In this document: positions 1 through 11,761 of the stretch, piece by piece
Position numbering within the stretch: position 1 is the stretch's first letter
Layout: each line of letters begins with the position of its first letter
Notes under the pieces: generated by a model
Told to the model about the DNA's origin: nothing
Databases searched by the model: none
Seen by the model: the letters and a program-made list of their open reading frames with translations, nothing else
Translations under genes and position numbers: made by a program
Assembly (NCBI RefSeq): GCF_027172205.1
Contig: NC_070603.1
Coordinates: 35,025,001 to 35,089,000, forward strand
Length of the DNA: 64,000 bases
Direction: 5' to 3'
From: Podarcis raffonei
Lineage: Eukaryota; Chordata; Lepidosauria; Squamata; Lacertidae

Positions 1-311
1 CAGGCTAGGACTTGCCCCAGTGCCAAGAGATTGTGAACAGGATAAACTGAAGCCAAAAATTGCTCAACGCTACTTCCACATGCTGCAGCTCCTCCTAACC
101 GAGGAAGTAGTTCATGCTTCCACCCATCAGCGACTATTCAAGTACAGACAAGCCTACACTGCAAGTTATCCTCTCTCCAGTTATTTTTTAAATTGTTTTG
201 CAAAGACTATTTTACAGCTCCAAAACAAGGCCAGGAAGCACAGTCACAAAACCCGAATCCAGATATTCAACCATGGGCACCCCTTTAAAGAATCAGAAGT
301 AGTTGTTTCAC

Positions 312-2463
312 CTGTTGAGCTAGCCCAGGAGGATGAATTATCTTCTGGAGTCCCAAAGATATTGGATGCCATCTTGTGTCTTCTTGTGTTTTGGTGTTCT
401 TTTGGCAGATCAAATCCCATGTTGAACGTGGAACCACCACCTGGTGGACGAAGAACTCTAGAAATAGAGACCAGAGGGTTATGTTTACAGCACTGTCATC
501 TGCAGTGTAGCCTACCAGTGCAAAAAGAGGGCATTAAAGTAGCAGGTTAGCCCAACTATTTTCAGAGTAAACTGAAAGCTGTTGCTGAAACTTTCCAAAA
601 GTGGGGCACTTAGTATCTATGAGAAAGAAGCAAAGAAGGACAAGGTCAGACTGGAGGATAGTTCAGGAATCTGAAATTTAAGATCAGTAATTTCTAATCC
701 CCATGCTGTCCTGATAACATGCCTTAGCTATAGTCTGGATCAACAAGCAACTCACTGTGCCATACTTCATGCCTGACTTCAGCAGCATTAAACACTGCTA
801 GCCTTGCAGTGTGCATTAGAGGGTGGAGTGTGCATTAGAGAGCATATCACTGTAGGTCCTTTGAACTAGATGTTAGATATAGTGTACTTCAGGTGTTAAG
901 GTTTGCACATCTTGTCACTGAATACTCTTATGGCACAGCTAACATCTCTAGGTCATGCTGCAAACAATTCACATGCCTGCCTATTAACCCGCAGAATAGG
1001 AATTCTACTAGGGTATCTTTTTTGGCTGTGTCATCCACCTGGATGTTGGAAAGGCAACACACCACCTGGCAAAGCATCATCAACACTGCCAGGGTCTGTG
1101 TCCCTTGTATGTTGGAGTTACCTAGTACACACCAATCACACACCCTTGACTAGTTACATCAGGAAAACGAAATCATAGACCTGTAAGTTAGAAGGTACTC
1201 TAGGGTCGTCCAACCCCCTGCAATGCAGGAATCTCAACTACATGACAGATGGCCATCCAACCTCTGTTCAAAAGTCTCCAAGGAAGGAGAATCCACAACC
1301 TCCCATGGGAGTCTGTTCCACTCTCAAACAGCTCTTACTGTCAGAAAGTTCTTCCTGATGTTTAGTCAGAATCTCTTTTCTTGTAACTTGAATCCACTGT
1401 TTTGGGTCTAGACTCCAGAGCAGGAGTAAACAAGCTTGCTCCATCCTCCATATGACTGCGCAATTTCGTGGGAGTTTAGCATACATACCTTCTATAGAAG
1501 CCTATTTTAGATGCGTTTAAGAATGCTCTGAGCACACAGCCAAGAGCAAACATATCAGACTAGACAAGAAAGTTGTACCTCCCAACAATTACCAGTCAAT
1601 TTCATTAAGGCAACTTATTGAATTAAATAACAAGTGACTGTGACAAAGTAAGGTTTTTGACCCATACATGAGCTGTGCTATTATAAATCCAATCCAAGGC
1701 AATTTGGAAGTCGTCCACACATTATATCATATGAGTTGTTCCTAAATGAAATGAGGGATAAACCAAACTTTAAAAGTAAGACTCATCTTACTTAACAACC
1801 GACAGGTGGGTGGAACCCGACTCTGAGTGCAAAGAGAGCACTCAACGCAAGCACTGGAAGGAACCCTACATATATTATTCTTAAAAGAAGTACAGTAGTT
1901 TCTGCAAGGGAATCCATGTACCATCACCATTTTTCTTGCAATGTGTATTTAATATCTTCACACACAAGAAGCTGTCATAAGCTTACCTAAAGCTCATATG
2001 TTCCCCAATGGGAGATACTCCACAAAGGGAGAGTACTTGTGGAACTCATTTTTATGCAGGAATGTTTCAAGCTAAAGTGGAAAGGGCTCAGCAGTCAACC
2101 AGACAAAGCTAAAGAATGAATGGAAGGGCTGCTTCGGTGGACTCATGCCTTTACCATCAGCTAGCTTCAGAGTGCACCTGCAGATCCTTTATGCCACCCT
2201 TCCCTTAGAGGCAAGAGCCTGGAACTTGGACTAGAGCCAGTGTGGTGTAGTGGTTAGAGTGTTGAACTCTTAATGCCTGAGTTCATGCTTACCTCCAGCA
2301 TGGCATAGTGGTTAGGGTGCTGGATGAGGACCTGGGGACCTGGGTTCAAATCCCCACTCAGCCTGAAGCTCACTGGGTGACCTTGGGCTAGTCACTGCCT
2401 TTCAGGCTACCTCATAGGGTTGTTGAGGGGATTAAATGAAGAGGGGAGTAATATACACCACGA

Positions 2464-2515
<52 letters not shown>

Positions 2516-5500
2516 TTTTATTATTTATACTCTGCCTTGGAGAAAAGGTGAGATACAAATGACACAAACAAACTGCTGGTGACTAGAAAACGCTACCACA
2601 GAAAACCTCCCCAATTCCAAATTACATCTTTCAGTAGATTTAATTGTAGGCCATTTTGATAGACAATCCTGGATAAAACGTAGGGCAGTGGTACTAACAA
2701 CCACCAACCAGACATAGGAGAGGAAAAAACTTTCAGGCATTAACAAACTTACGTTTATCAAATGTGACTTCTGCCTTGTACAATAGTTACTGTCTTACAA
2801 AGAAAGAAACCAGTGTTTTTGTGAATATGCGTTCAGTCATTTATGGCACAAAAGAAGGGTGTGTGCAGAAAAACAAGTGTAATAAACCTTTCCAGTCTTG
2901 TTGCCTGGAGGCTATTCTTATTCACCAGAGGTGTCTGTACAAGTGCTTTTTTAAAAAAATAAAATACTGCTTCAGTTGGTTTCTACTGCAGATGTGTACA
3001 ATCTGTTCCGCTAGAGCTGAACTTGGACTCCAAAACCACCATCCCCAGTCAGGAAGGGAAATAATGGCAGCTGTAGTTTGCAACATCTGGAGAACACAAG
3101 TTCTCCACTCCTGGTGTGGAGTGTGTGCGCGCAATGAAATAAGCTGGAAATAAATGATATACAAATATGGCACACTACAGAATTTCCTCCAGCTTAAGGG
3201 AACTTAAGATGTTATAGAAGTCAAATTAAAAACTTACTTTAAAAAAGCATATTGTGGCACCTTTTGTTAAGCTGGTAAATTAGCTTTTAAAATGTATGGA
3301 TTATGTATTGATTATATAGACCTTTGTTTCCTCCTCCTATAACAGACATTTTAGGGTACCTGTCTGTCAACTGAGGGGGTCTTAGGAAGCAAGAAACTGC
3401 TGCCTACCAACCAAAACAGGCCCATGTAAATGCTGACTAAAGTGGTACCTCGGGTTAAGAGCTCAATTCGTTCTGGAGGTCCATTCTTAACCTGAAACTG
3501 TTCTTAACCTGAGGTACCACTTTAGCTAGTGGGGCCTCCCACTGCCACTGCGCCACCACCGCACGATTTCTGTTCTCATCCTGAAGCAAAGTTCTTAACC
3601 CAAGGTATTATTACTGGGTTAGCTGAGTCTGTAACCTGAAGCGTCTGCAACCCGAGGTACTACTGTACTGCAGAAAGGTGCCACTGGCTAAATTGCTCTA
3701 CTACCAGAGTTCAAGTGCAATTTGTGCAAATCCCAAAAATGGGGTGTAGTCATGGACAAGGTATGGACTCAACACACACCAGATCCAACACCCCACTCCA
3801 AGGACATGCCAAAAGCCTACTCTGGGGATGAGGATCCTCAGATCTTGAGCCTACAGTGGCCCTCCAAGCCCTTTTATCTGCCCCTTGGGCATCTTCCAAA
3901 AGTACAAGGCCTTGTACTGTGATAATGCCTCTCGCCTGCCACATCTGTTGCTGGCTCCATCTGCCAATGGCATAAGGTCCTGGGGGGTAGCCTAGATGGA
4001 AATGAAACCTTTGGAATGAAAAAGATCCCCCACCCATGGTCTACGCCATGACAGAACCTGGTGCAGTTAATTCTTCTCCCACTGACTCCCATGGGAGCTA
4101 ACAAGGCAGAAAACAATTACTTCTCCTGCCAAGCTTTTTATACTACCTCTTTACACATAAACTAGGGGCACTCCGAGTGCCACATTAGAGTTTGGGGCCT
4201 TTGGATTCCCAACCACATGACTACTTGGCCTCTCTCTCAATTTTGCAATGCAACGGATAATAATTCAGCCCCCAACTTAGTTCCTTTGTTCACCAAAAAG
4301 GCATTTTTTCAAAAATCAGTTCTGAAAAACCAGAGTTATTTCATTCACTTCCAATGCCCCCACCTTGTAATCCCAAAAGCAAGACATGCAGCACTGCAGA
4401 GTACTGACCAATACAAAAGATATTCAAAGTTGCAGCACCAGAACATGCTTAAGATCTAATCCATTTAAAGCAACAGTGTGCAATAAGCTCCATACACCTT
4501 CATGCCTTTCAAGATCAAGTCTTCCTCTACAGGCAGAAGTTGGACCAAAGATAGAGACAGCCTTTCAGAGGATTACAGAAGTTGCTGACTTGCTTCCGGC
4601 TTCTAAGCCTCGAGTTAACAGGTAGAGATGGTCATAGATGCTAGACAATAGAAGTGTGCTCAAGCCCCACCCAGCGCGAGGAATCACTTACAGAAACCAC
4701 GCCAGATTAAGATATTCGCTGCCGAGATCTACAAGCCAGACAAAAAGGAAGCCAAGAAACGGTGCCAGGGGTGACGCAAAAGGGTTTTGGGAGCACCTAA
4801 CCCTGTTGATCGGGGAGGGGTAGCAGCCTCCTTTGTTAGGCTGGGAAGCAAAAGCACACGGATCAATCTGCTGAGCGAGTCTGACACAGACTCAAGAGCG
4901 CGCCCCCGCCCCGCAGCTGTTTCTTTGGGGAGAAGAAGGGAAAGAGCTGTGGCAAGCGAAAGGCTCCGCGGCCCCCGAGCAGATTCCGGGCTGGGTGCGG
5001 CTCCCACCCTCGCAAGCCAAAGAATCTTATCCGTCGTGGCGGAAAGCAGACAGTACTGTACTGTACTAAACTAAAGCCTCGTGGCTAATCCTCTTTTTTT
5101 AGGGGGGTATAAGAGGCCTATTCTCAACATGCACAAAAACATTCCCCCCCAATAAAACTATCCTCTTATAAAAGCTCCAGTCCCCCCCCACCCCCAAGCA
5201 ATATGGTGCGTCATTTCTCCGTTTCCCAACAATCTGCAGTTCCGAAGCCGAGAAGCAGGGGCTTCTTCCGACGATCGCAGCGTACAAAGGGGAAGGCAAG
5301 TACGACACAGGTCCGGAAAAGCGAGCGAGGCCTCGAAGGAGAGAAAAGGCGGGCCGCTGGCTCCCCATTTCCAGAAGCGGAGAGCTGGACGGCACCACGC
5401 CTGTCTTCTGGGCATCCTGGCAGACATAAAAGGGAAGGCGGCTCCTGCCTGCCCACCCGCCCCAGAGACGCATCCAGGCGGTGTGTGGGTGTGGACCGCC

Positions 5501-5982
5501 GGGAGGAAAGTCCCGGAGCCGCGGCATGACAATAGGCCACCCGCGGTCACTGCGCGCCTGAAGGAAAGCGCCCACACCCGTGTAGTGGCCTCGTGCGGAC
5601 GACCCCTTCGCCACCCAGGAAAAGCCTCGGGCGGCCGCGAACCGGGATCCCCGTTTCCCAAGCGGAACTGGCTCCCAAGACCCTCCCAGGCCCACCGGAG
5701 GACCCCCCTCCCCAACACCCTGTTCTCTAACTCGCGTTGGTGGGGGGCTTCACGTGTCCGGCAGCAACCACGTGTGAACGGAAGAACCGCCACCGCCGCC
5801 AACCCAAGAGACATGGGCTCTGGCCCGCTCCCCACACGGTCCAGGGAAAGGAAGGGGGGAAGCGAAGGATAGGAAGCGGCGACGTATATATATATATATG
5901 AAACCAAGGAAACGGTCTAAACCGACCTGGAACTGCTTCGCCCGCTGGGGTCCATCCCCTTGTAGGTGGTCGTGGTGGTCAT
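312..5982 (-). CDS. JPT1: JPT1 (HN1), 5' part: coding exons 1 and 2, gene continues off the left edge
   Basis: Jupiter microtubule-associated homolog 1, a small, largely disordered protein of about 154 aa in human. Exon 1 is 5927-5982 and begins [19 protein letters not shown] (human MTTTTTFKGVDP...). It ends with AG before a GTCGGT donor, phase 2. Exon 2 is 312-457. Its acceptor is TTTCTAG, and it reads VLRPPGGGS, then a GFD motif, then [10 protein letters not shown], the family signature, before a GTGAAA donor. The two exons join in frame as R-V-L-R and give the first 67 codons. No exon 3 was seen in 1-311, so the C-terminal half lies outside the window. The start is chosen because it matches the known N-terminus and sits in a CpG-rich region. 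Gene order with SUMO2, NUP85 and GGA3 supports orthology. JPT2 is excluded because its N-terminus differs. Confidence 0.93.
1158..1480 (-). mobile_element. CR1 LINE 3' end fragment
   Basis: Read on the minus strand, this is the typical amniote CR1 3' region. It encodes the end of the reverse transcriptase ORF (LTVR..V..WNRLP-like, decayed). A conserved run on removed plus-strand words such as gacagatggccatccaacct and ccaaccccctgcaatgcagg follows, and it ends near an ATCATAGA unit. It is 5'-truncated, as most CR1 copies are. Confidence 0.85.
2234..2463 (+). mobile_element. tRNA-derived SINE with a CORE/MIR-like body, two heads in tandem
   Basis: A first tRNA-like head (gtggtgtagtggttagagtg, 2241-2260) breaks off after about 40 bases. 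A second head starts near 2297 (ggcatagtggttagg). It continues through a B box (gggttcaaatcc) into a body with tgaccttgggctagtcactg and ctcatagggttgttg. The body resembles MIR/CORE-SINEs. The copy ends at the following AAT repeat. Confidence 0.75.
2464..2515 (+). repeat. (AAT)n microsatellite
   Basis: About 17 units of AAT follow the SINE directly. It probably grew from the SINE's 3' tail. Confidence 0.95.
3014..3113. repeat. Short dispersed repeat with self-complementary ends, probable hAT-type MITE relic
   Basis: Contains caactacaactcccatcat-type text in decayed form, with ggactccaaaaccaccatcc near 3027 and gtagtttgcaacatctggag near 3073. The same family recurs at 31944-32024, 51395-51480 and 60487-60557. 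The family is common in squamates. The class assignment is inferred. Confidence 0.45.
3440..3665 (+). mobile_element. Tigger-like MITE, TTAAGAAC subfamily
   Basis: A 226-bp element with near-perfect CAGTGGTACCTCGGGTTA terminal inverted repeats (first base changed to A), flanked by TA on both sides. The TA target and the CAG..TACCTCG end fit the TcMar-Tigger group. No transposase is encoded. Confidence 0.8.
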
Positions 5983-6340
5983 GGCGGGGAAGAAGCCGGG
6001 TGAGGAGCCGCCCGAGGAAGAGGTAAGCGGAAGGTCTTATTCCCGCAAACCAACACTGTACTGCTGCCGGCGTCAACTGCAGTAGCCGCTTGGCGCTGGC
6101 AGCTCCTTTTATACCCGTCATGGCTCGTGCCGTCGTATTGGACAGTTCAAAACCGTTCTCCCAGCGTCACTTGCCGGCCTCGTGCCACTCCAGAGATCGT
6201 CCCGCCTCCGGATGCCGGAGACTGGTCCAGCCACAAGCACGCCCCGCTGGACTGGACGAGAGGTACTTTTGCTCAGCGCTTATTGGTTGTTCCAGAGCGC
6301 TCTCCCCCTTTGTTTCCGATTTAACGGTGTGGCTGCCACT
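4880..6340. promoter_or_regulatory. CpG-island promoter of JPT1
   Basis: GC- and CpG-rich tract surrounding JPT1 exon 1, with much higher CpG density than the flanks. Inverted CCAAT boxes (ATTGG) lie near 6280 and 6358 and are correctly oriented for minus-strand transcription. An AT dinucleotide run (5884-5900) lies inside intron 1. Long open frames on both strands here reflect base composition, not genes. Confidence 0.8.
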
Positions 6341-6399
6341 CAAATCAATTGGGTGCTGATTGGCTGGGCTACACATGAGGCAATAACAACTTCCTTAGC

Positions 6400-9300
6400 C
6401 TTTCTTTACGAGATAGCAGTTTAAGGGGATCCCTTCATAGGGAGTGGCATAGCAGGGTTGCGTGAAGAGGTGTTTGGTCGCGCCCCGGAACCTGAAATAA
6501 ACCCGGCACGTCCAGGGTTTGGCCCCCATAATGTATGAAAAGAAAGTGCCGCTCTTCCCTTTCAAACTACTGTACACAAAACCGCGCAACACAACAAATC
6601 TCTGACAACTCACTACTTCAGTACAATGCCCCGTAGTTTTGCTGCTTCCAGGATATGATTGAACTGGGTGATGCTAACATTCCTACCGCATGAGCGGGCA
6701 AAAAATAAAAATACTTGAATATAGAAGTATGCAGTACAATGGTATCACATTATTGCTTTGCGATGTAAAACCACGATGTGTAAGAGGGTAGAAAGGAAAA
6801 AGCTGACATCTCTCTTGATGCAGGCAGCATGACTGGGCATGAAATAGGCAGGTTTCCGCATGAAGAAAAAGAAATTGGTTTTTTTCGTGGCGGGGGGAGA
6901 TAAAGCATAGTGCTTGACTTTTTACTAAAATGTAGGTTCCAGCAGCTGCTTTGCAAAGCACTTGGTATTTAAACATGCCAGTATTTTTTTAATGCTTTGA
7001 TGTTTTAGATGAGGACTCCTCTCCAAACGCACCTTCAGTTTTGCTCTAGGAAAAATAGGGTGGCAATTTACCATGCGATCATAGCGGCCAGCAGACTTTT
7101 TATTCTACAAAGCTATGAAAGTATGCATGTACATGCATGTTTGAGAACATGAAGCAACAGTCAAGTAAAAAAAAAAAATTTAAAGCCAAAAGGGCACTAT
7201 AGTTCTATCTCAAGGTTTTGTTATTCTATGATATGACATAATCCTACCCAGTACAAAAGAAGTGCATCATTTACTTTTTTGGGAATGGGAACACTTACAA
7301 GGTGCTGGTCTCAAGTGTAGTAGCACTGACACAATGCTAGCAAAAGGTAATCAGTGTGAAATCACTTTAAGCAGGGTTATCAAGTAATACTAGCTTCTCA
7401 CATTTATAGAGTACTGTCTCCTCAGTCCCGCTGTTGAAACAAGCATTTCTAATCACTTCTCCATATTGAGACATAGACCAGGGGGGAAAACCTATTTCCC
7501 TGTTTAAAGTCATTCAGTTAAGGGGGGGGGAGAGAGAAACACTGTAACGAGATGAGGTCATGGCTGTCTCAGTAAAGGTAAATTAAGGGGGATGGAACTG
7601 AAACCACCCAGTCAAAACACTTAACTCTCCACACTCCCTTGAAAGCTTGTTATTTCATGGAAGTTGTCTTCAGATAATTACCCTCTTTGGCATCCTTTAC
7701 TCCTGTGTTCTCTCCTGTGAATGACTGCAGTCTCTTACTCTTGGGAGGGTGAAAAGAGCAACACATAAAGTATCTGCACTATCCCATCCTTTCATACCAG
7801 AATTTGCCCTTGGTCCTACTTGGCACCAGGCACCCATTTTGTATAGAGGCCACCCCGTAACACACCAATTAAGTAGATAGCTGCTTTCATAAATTACTGA
7901 ATTTGTGGGGGCTCTCAGAAGTTTTTTTATCTGTACTACAGACTAAGACAAGTTACTTCCCCTAATTATCTGTATAAACCATGATAGTATTTTTGTTCAC
8001 TGGGCGACGTAAACAGGCATGAAGCAGCACTGGAATACCACATCCCTTTGAAAGCAACTCCATTTGGTTGAGAGGAAGCTATGCCCATGGGAATCAATCT
8101 AGAAAATGATAATTGTAGGTGTTCGATTCCAGATGATCAAGTAGGAAAAATAGGTCATCATGAATCCAACACTTTCCTCAAGTACGGTAAATGTCCCATT
8201 GCTGCTGACACAAATATATTTCTGTCTTTCTTAAACTCATCAGACCATGTATTTAAATCTTTGAAACAGATGGGTTATTTTTTGAACATACCCCTCTTCA
8301 CGTTTGCAGAATGGTAGATATGCAATTTATCAAATATTTATTAGCTAGCCCTGTAAATACAGTGCATTTGCAGAAGCACTGGACAGTGTATATGCCATTT
8401 CAGAGCTACAATTGCCCCCTACCACCCTGTTTTTAGAAAATATGTCAAGGCACATCTTCCTAATTTGAACTTCTGTATCTTTTAGTAGTACTTGCAATGT
8501 TTTTATCACATTTTTATTTTTAATACACTGCCTTGGTAGTTTTCAGAAAGGCAGTACAAAAGTAAATAAGCATAACATTTCTGGAATACAGATGCTCTTG
8601 CTTAACTCCATTCCAACAAGACAGTAACAATTTCATTTTCGTAATAAATTTCTTGAGATTGCCTTGTTTTAAAATACTTATAAGTACATACTATCAGGTG
8701 AATCTATACAATTTCGGATGGAGACAAAATCTTAAATTTAAAAATACGTTAAAAAATATACCCCAGTATTCTTAGGACATTCTTAAAATTTGGATTTCAT
8801 CAGCATGCGTAGAACTGAAATTATGACAATAGATGCTGAAGCCTCTCTCCTGCTTCTCCTTCCATCTCATCTCAAGAAGCCCCATACCATGGATTTTTAA
8901 CAGTAGAAGCAGAACCAGTAATATTTACAGTAAAATTACAATCTTAAACCTGGCTGCTCTGAACTAGATACCTCAACTTTATCACAACTTATGACCGTGG
9001 GCTGACAGTTTTGCACCAGCTCCTATGGCTCCTATGAAGGCTTACCTGAATCTCCACAAGGCAACAAGAGTAACTTAACTGCCCAGCTGCAGCAGGGTTC
9101 TGGAAAAAGTAGGAAGGCAACTGCATATATGGCAATTTCTGCACTAACAACTTCTCAGCACTAATTAGGCCTTCACACTAATGCTAGAACCCCAATGTTG
9201 TATTCACATAAAAGATTACAAGACTAGAACAAACTACAATGTCTGTTTTCCCATTCCACAAGGAATACTGTTGTTTTTGATGAGAGTACTGCTTTAATCA

Positions 9301-9640
9301 CTAAATGTGTAAAATAATCTCATAATATCCTAACCATATTTTACTCCCTAGCAGATGAAAAACATGTAAATCCTGAGCCCTCTATTAATGTAATAGCTTT
9401 ATCCTTTTTTATAACTTAACAGCAGTTTATTGTAAGGAACAGTACTTTATATTTTACAGATTACTTTGTTATGAACTTAAGTAGGCAAAACTAATGTGAC
9501 ATAGGAGATCCACTATCCAGTTATTTTTAATAACTGATCCCAAGCAACTACTCCAAAGATAAGGGAAATGATGTTTCATCCCCTTTCATCTTAGGCTATT
9601 TCCCCCAATCTAAATCAGCCTTCTCAAGCTATTCATTTAT
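6400..9640. other. JPT1-SUMO2 intergenic, left part: no gene recognised
   Basis: AT-rich sequence without a supportable exon. A LINE-tail-like stretch near 8505-8570 (atacactgccttgg...aaaggcagtacaaaagtaaataa) is the only repeat trace I could see. The 78-aa open frame at 8081-8317 shows no recognisable domain. Confidence 0.6.
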
Positions 9641-9644
9641 TTAC

Positions 9645-9793
9645 CGTATTTTTCGCTCTATAACACGCACCCGACCATAACACGCACGTAGTTTTTAGAG
9701 GAGGAAAATCTGTAGGCATGCCACCCGTAGGCATTCCCTCCATAACACGCACAGAGGAAAAAAGTGAGTGCTATGGTGCAAAAAATACGGTAT
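9645..9793. mobile_element. MITE with CCGTATTTTT termini
   Basis: Ends are TACCGTATTTTTCGCTC and, inverted, TACCGTATTTTTTGCACC. The inside repeats ataacacgcac words. This is a known widespread vertebrate non-autonomous DNA transposon type. TA dinucleotides at both ends suggest a TA target site. No ORF. Confidence 0.75.
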
Positions 9794-9794
9794 A

Positions 9795-10560
9795 TGCCAC
9801 CAACTCATATTTCAAGGCAGAGTACAATAATATATACAACAAAACATAAAGCACCATAAAAACAATATAAAATGATTATGAAAATGACTAGCTAATCAAT
9901 AAAGTTTTAACAGCTGCACAGGTCCTAATGGCATAAAAAGATCTTTATGAAAGTACTAAGAGTGCCTGCTAAATCTCTCCTGAAATAGTATTTATTCCAC
10001 AGGTCAGATGTGGAATGTCCATCTTCTAGCGGAGACCAGTCAGTCCTCTCTAACATGTGGGACAACTAACAGCGCTCTTCTGGATGATCTGACTGATTGA
10101 TCACCAATCACAGGTTCAGGCAGTCCTTAAGATATCCTGGACCCAAAGTTGTTCAGGCCTAGTCCAGGAGCATATGCGCAGCCAGGGCAGAGGTTTTAGC
10201 AGAGGTGCTCCATGCTATTGGCCATCTGACACCATCAGCAGCCTAGCCCCTGCATTCTGCACTAGCTGGAGCTTCTAGACCAGGCCCAAGTGCAGCCCCA
10301 CATATAGCCCACTACAGGAATCCAGTCTCAAGGTTACCACTAGCCGAGCCAGCCCAATCCTGATGCGGCCAAAACGGTTGTTCCAGAGAAAGCAGGTAAA
10401 AGGCACTACTAACTACACCTCCAAGCTTTATACCTGCTTCCAGAGGAGTGCAACCCCATCCAGAACCGGAAATTTGTCTTGATCTTCCAGACCCATAAAC
10501 CACCTCTCCATAAAGCCTCCATCTTGCGTTTCTCCCCACAAAGTTAATAGCAGGGTGATG
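9795..10560 (-). mobile_element. Old L2/CR1-group LINE reverse transcriptase relic
   Basis: On the minus strand, 10230-10330 reads as a decayed form of the reverse transcriptase motif LDYCNALYVGLP..LQLVQNAA (here LDSCSGLYVGLHLGL, a stop, then KLQLVQNA). The same motif occurs at 36965-37150. The outer limits are approximate. Confidence 0.6.
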
Positions 10561-10793
10561 GGTTGCTTTTTAGATAGGGGGAATGTGAGGGAAACTGTAT
10601 GTGAAAAAAGGGTTAAACATTTCACCAGCACTTCAAAGTAGCTGTGTGAGGATGGATAATCACTAAAAAGCCTTGAAGGAACCTAGCCACAGATCACCCA
10701 CATTACATATTGTTTGACCTTGGTCTTTCAGAACAGCCTGTCAATTATACACAAATATAAAGGTGCGTGCCAGCTGGTTTCCTTTTGTATATA

Positions 10794-10931
10794 CTTGGGA
10801 TAGCTCAGTTGGTAGAGCATGAGACTCTTAATCTCAGTCATGGGTCTGACCCAACGTTGGACAGGTTTCCTGCATTGCAAGGGGTTGATCTAGATGACCC
10901 TTGTGGTCCCTTCGAACTCTATGATTCTATG
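10794..10931 (+). mobile_element. tRNA-Lys-derived SINE with CR1 tail
   Basis: The head gatagctcagttggtagagc...gagactcttaatctcag is almost a tRNA-Lys(CTT), with A box and anticodon arm. The tail, with gttgatctagatgaccc and tctatgattctatg, is the CR1 3' end. The composite therefore uses CR1 machinery for mobilisation. A second copy, inverted, is at 29648-29776. Confidence 0.85.
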
Positions 10932-11225
10932 AAACACAAGCAAAACATTTTCATCTGGCTATCTATTGTAGAAACCTTGGCATTTCTTTCCAAGGTTTCC
11001 AGTACAAGAGCTATTCTTTTTTTAAAAAAGGATAAAAGTCTGTCTCTCTGCTTCTGACAATTTTACTCTGCTCTAGACAGTAGGGGGCAGCATAATAACT
11101 GGGCAAGCAATTTGATGAAACAACAGCAAGTAACTAGTGGATTCAGTGTCTGCCACATCAGCTGACTCATCCCAAGTTTAAATGTTATCACAACACAGAA
11201 AAATAAGCTTATTTTAAACAAGAAG

Positions 11226-11231
11226 TTTATT
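11226..11231 (-). terminator. SUMO2: SUMO2 polyadenylation signal (AATAAA)
   Basis: AATAAA on the minus strand, about 530 nt downstream of the SUMO2 stop codon. This implies a 3'UTR of roughly 550 nt. Confidence 0.65.
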
Positions 11232-11761
11232 TAAACAACAAGACGCTTTACTTGAAGGGAAAACTATCCAAGATCAATTTTTTGTTTAGAGTAATTTACC
11301 CCTACTTAAAGACAGATTGCTCTACATGTAACAGCTACGTACAAAAAAGTTATAAAATCGTCCTTGGTTGTACAACGATAAAAGAAAAACATTGAAATTA
11401 TCCAATCAAATAAGGTATGCAAGGTTTTTGTTTTTCAACAATGAGAGCAAAATAACTTACTGGAATATAAAGATAAAAGTTAGAGGAGCATGCCATGGAG
11501 GAATGGGGCATTTTCACAGACCAGTTTGTTTTTACCACCCCATCTCCATATGATGTTGATCAAAACATACCATTGGCCATTTAGTTAAAAAAAATATGCA
11601 TGTCTGTGCACATACACCAGTTACGTTATGTACAATAGAAGGAATAGGAAAAGAAATCAAAGAGAGAAAGCTATACTGCAGTAGTCAAGATGTGGCTGAA
11701 CCAAGTCTCGTTTTTCTAATTGTGAATGTGTTGTCTGTGGGAAAGGGAGTTTGGTTCTCTT

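Larger units (their letters stand above)
458..5926 (-). other. JPT1 intron 1 and its contents
   Basis: A 5.5 kb intron between JPT1 exons 1 and 2. It holds a CR1 3' end, tandem SINE heads with an AAT microsatellite, a short dispersed repeat and a Tigger-like MITE, each listed separately. Its right third, from about 4650, is CpG-rich and part of the promoter island. I see no further exon in 3670-4880. Confidence 0.8.

Noticed and set aside
1-311. Possible JPT1 exon 3
   Set aside because: No continuation of the protein (serine-rich SSGLQRRNSSEASS-type segment) could be read on the minus strand.
20-550. Plus-strand open frame of 176 codons at the left edge
   Set aside because: It overlaps the minus-strand JPT1 exon 2 with consensus splice sites; the plus frame has no recognisable domain and is a shadow.
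5099-5907. Long minus-strand frames (198 and 249 codons) left of JPT1 exon 1
   Set aside because: They lie in the CpG island inside JPT1 intron 1, overlap each other in different frames and show compositional, not conserved, sequence.
8081-8317. 78-codon plus frame in the JPT1-SUMO2 interval
   Set aside because: No domain, no splice context and AT-rich non-coding surroundings.
10794-10870. Functional tRNA-Lys gene
   Set aside because: The 3' half departs from a tRNA and runs straight into a CR1 tail; it is a SINE head.
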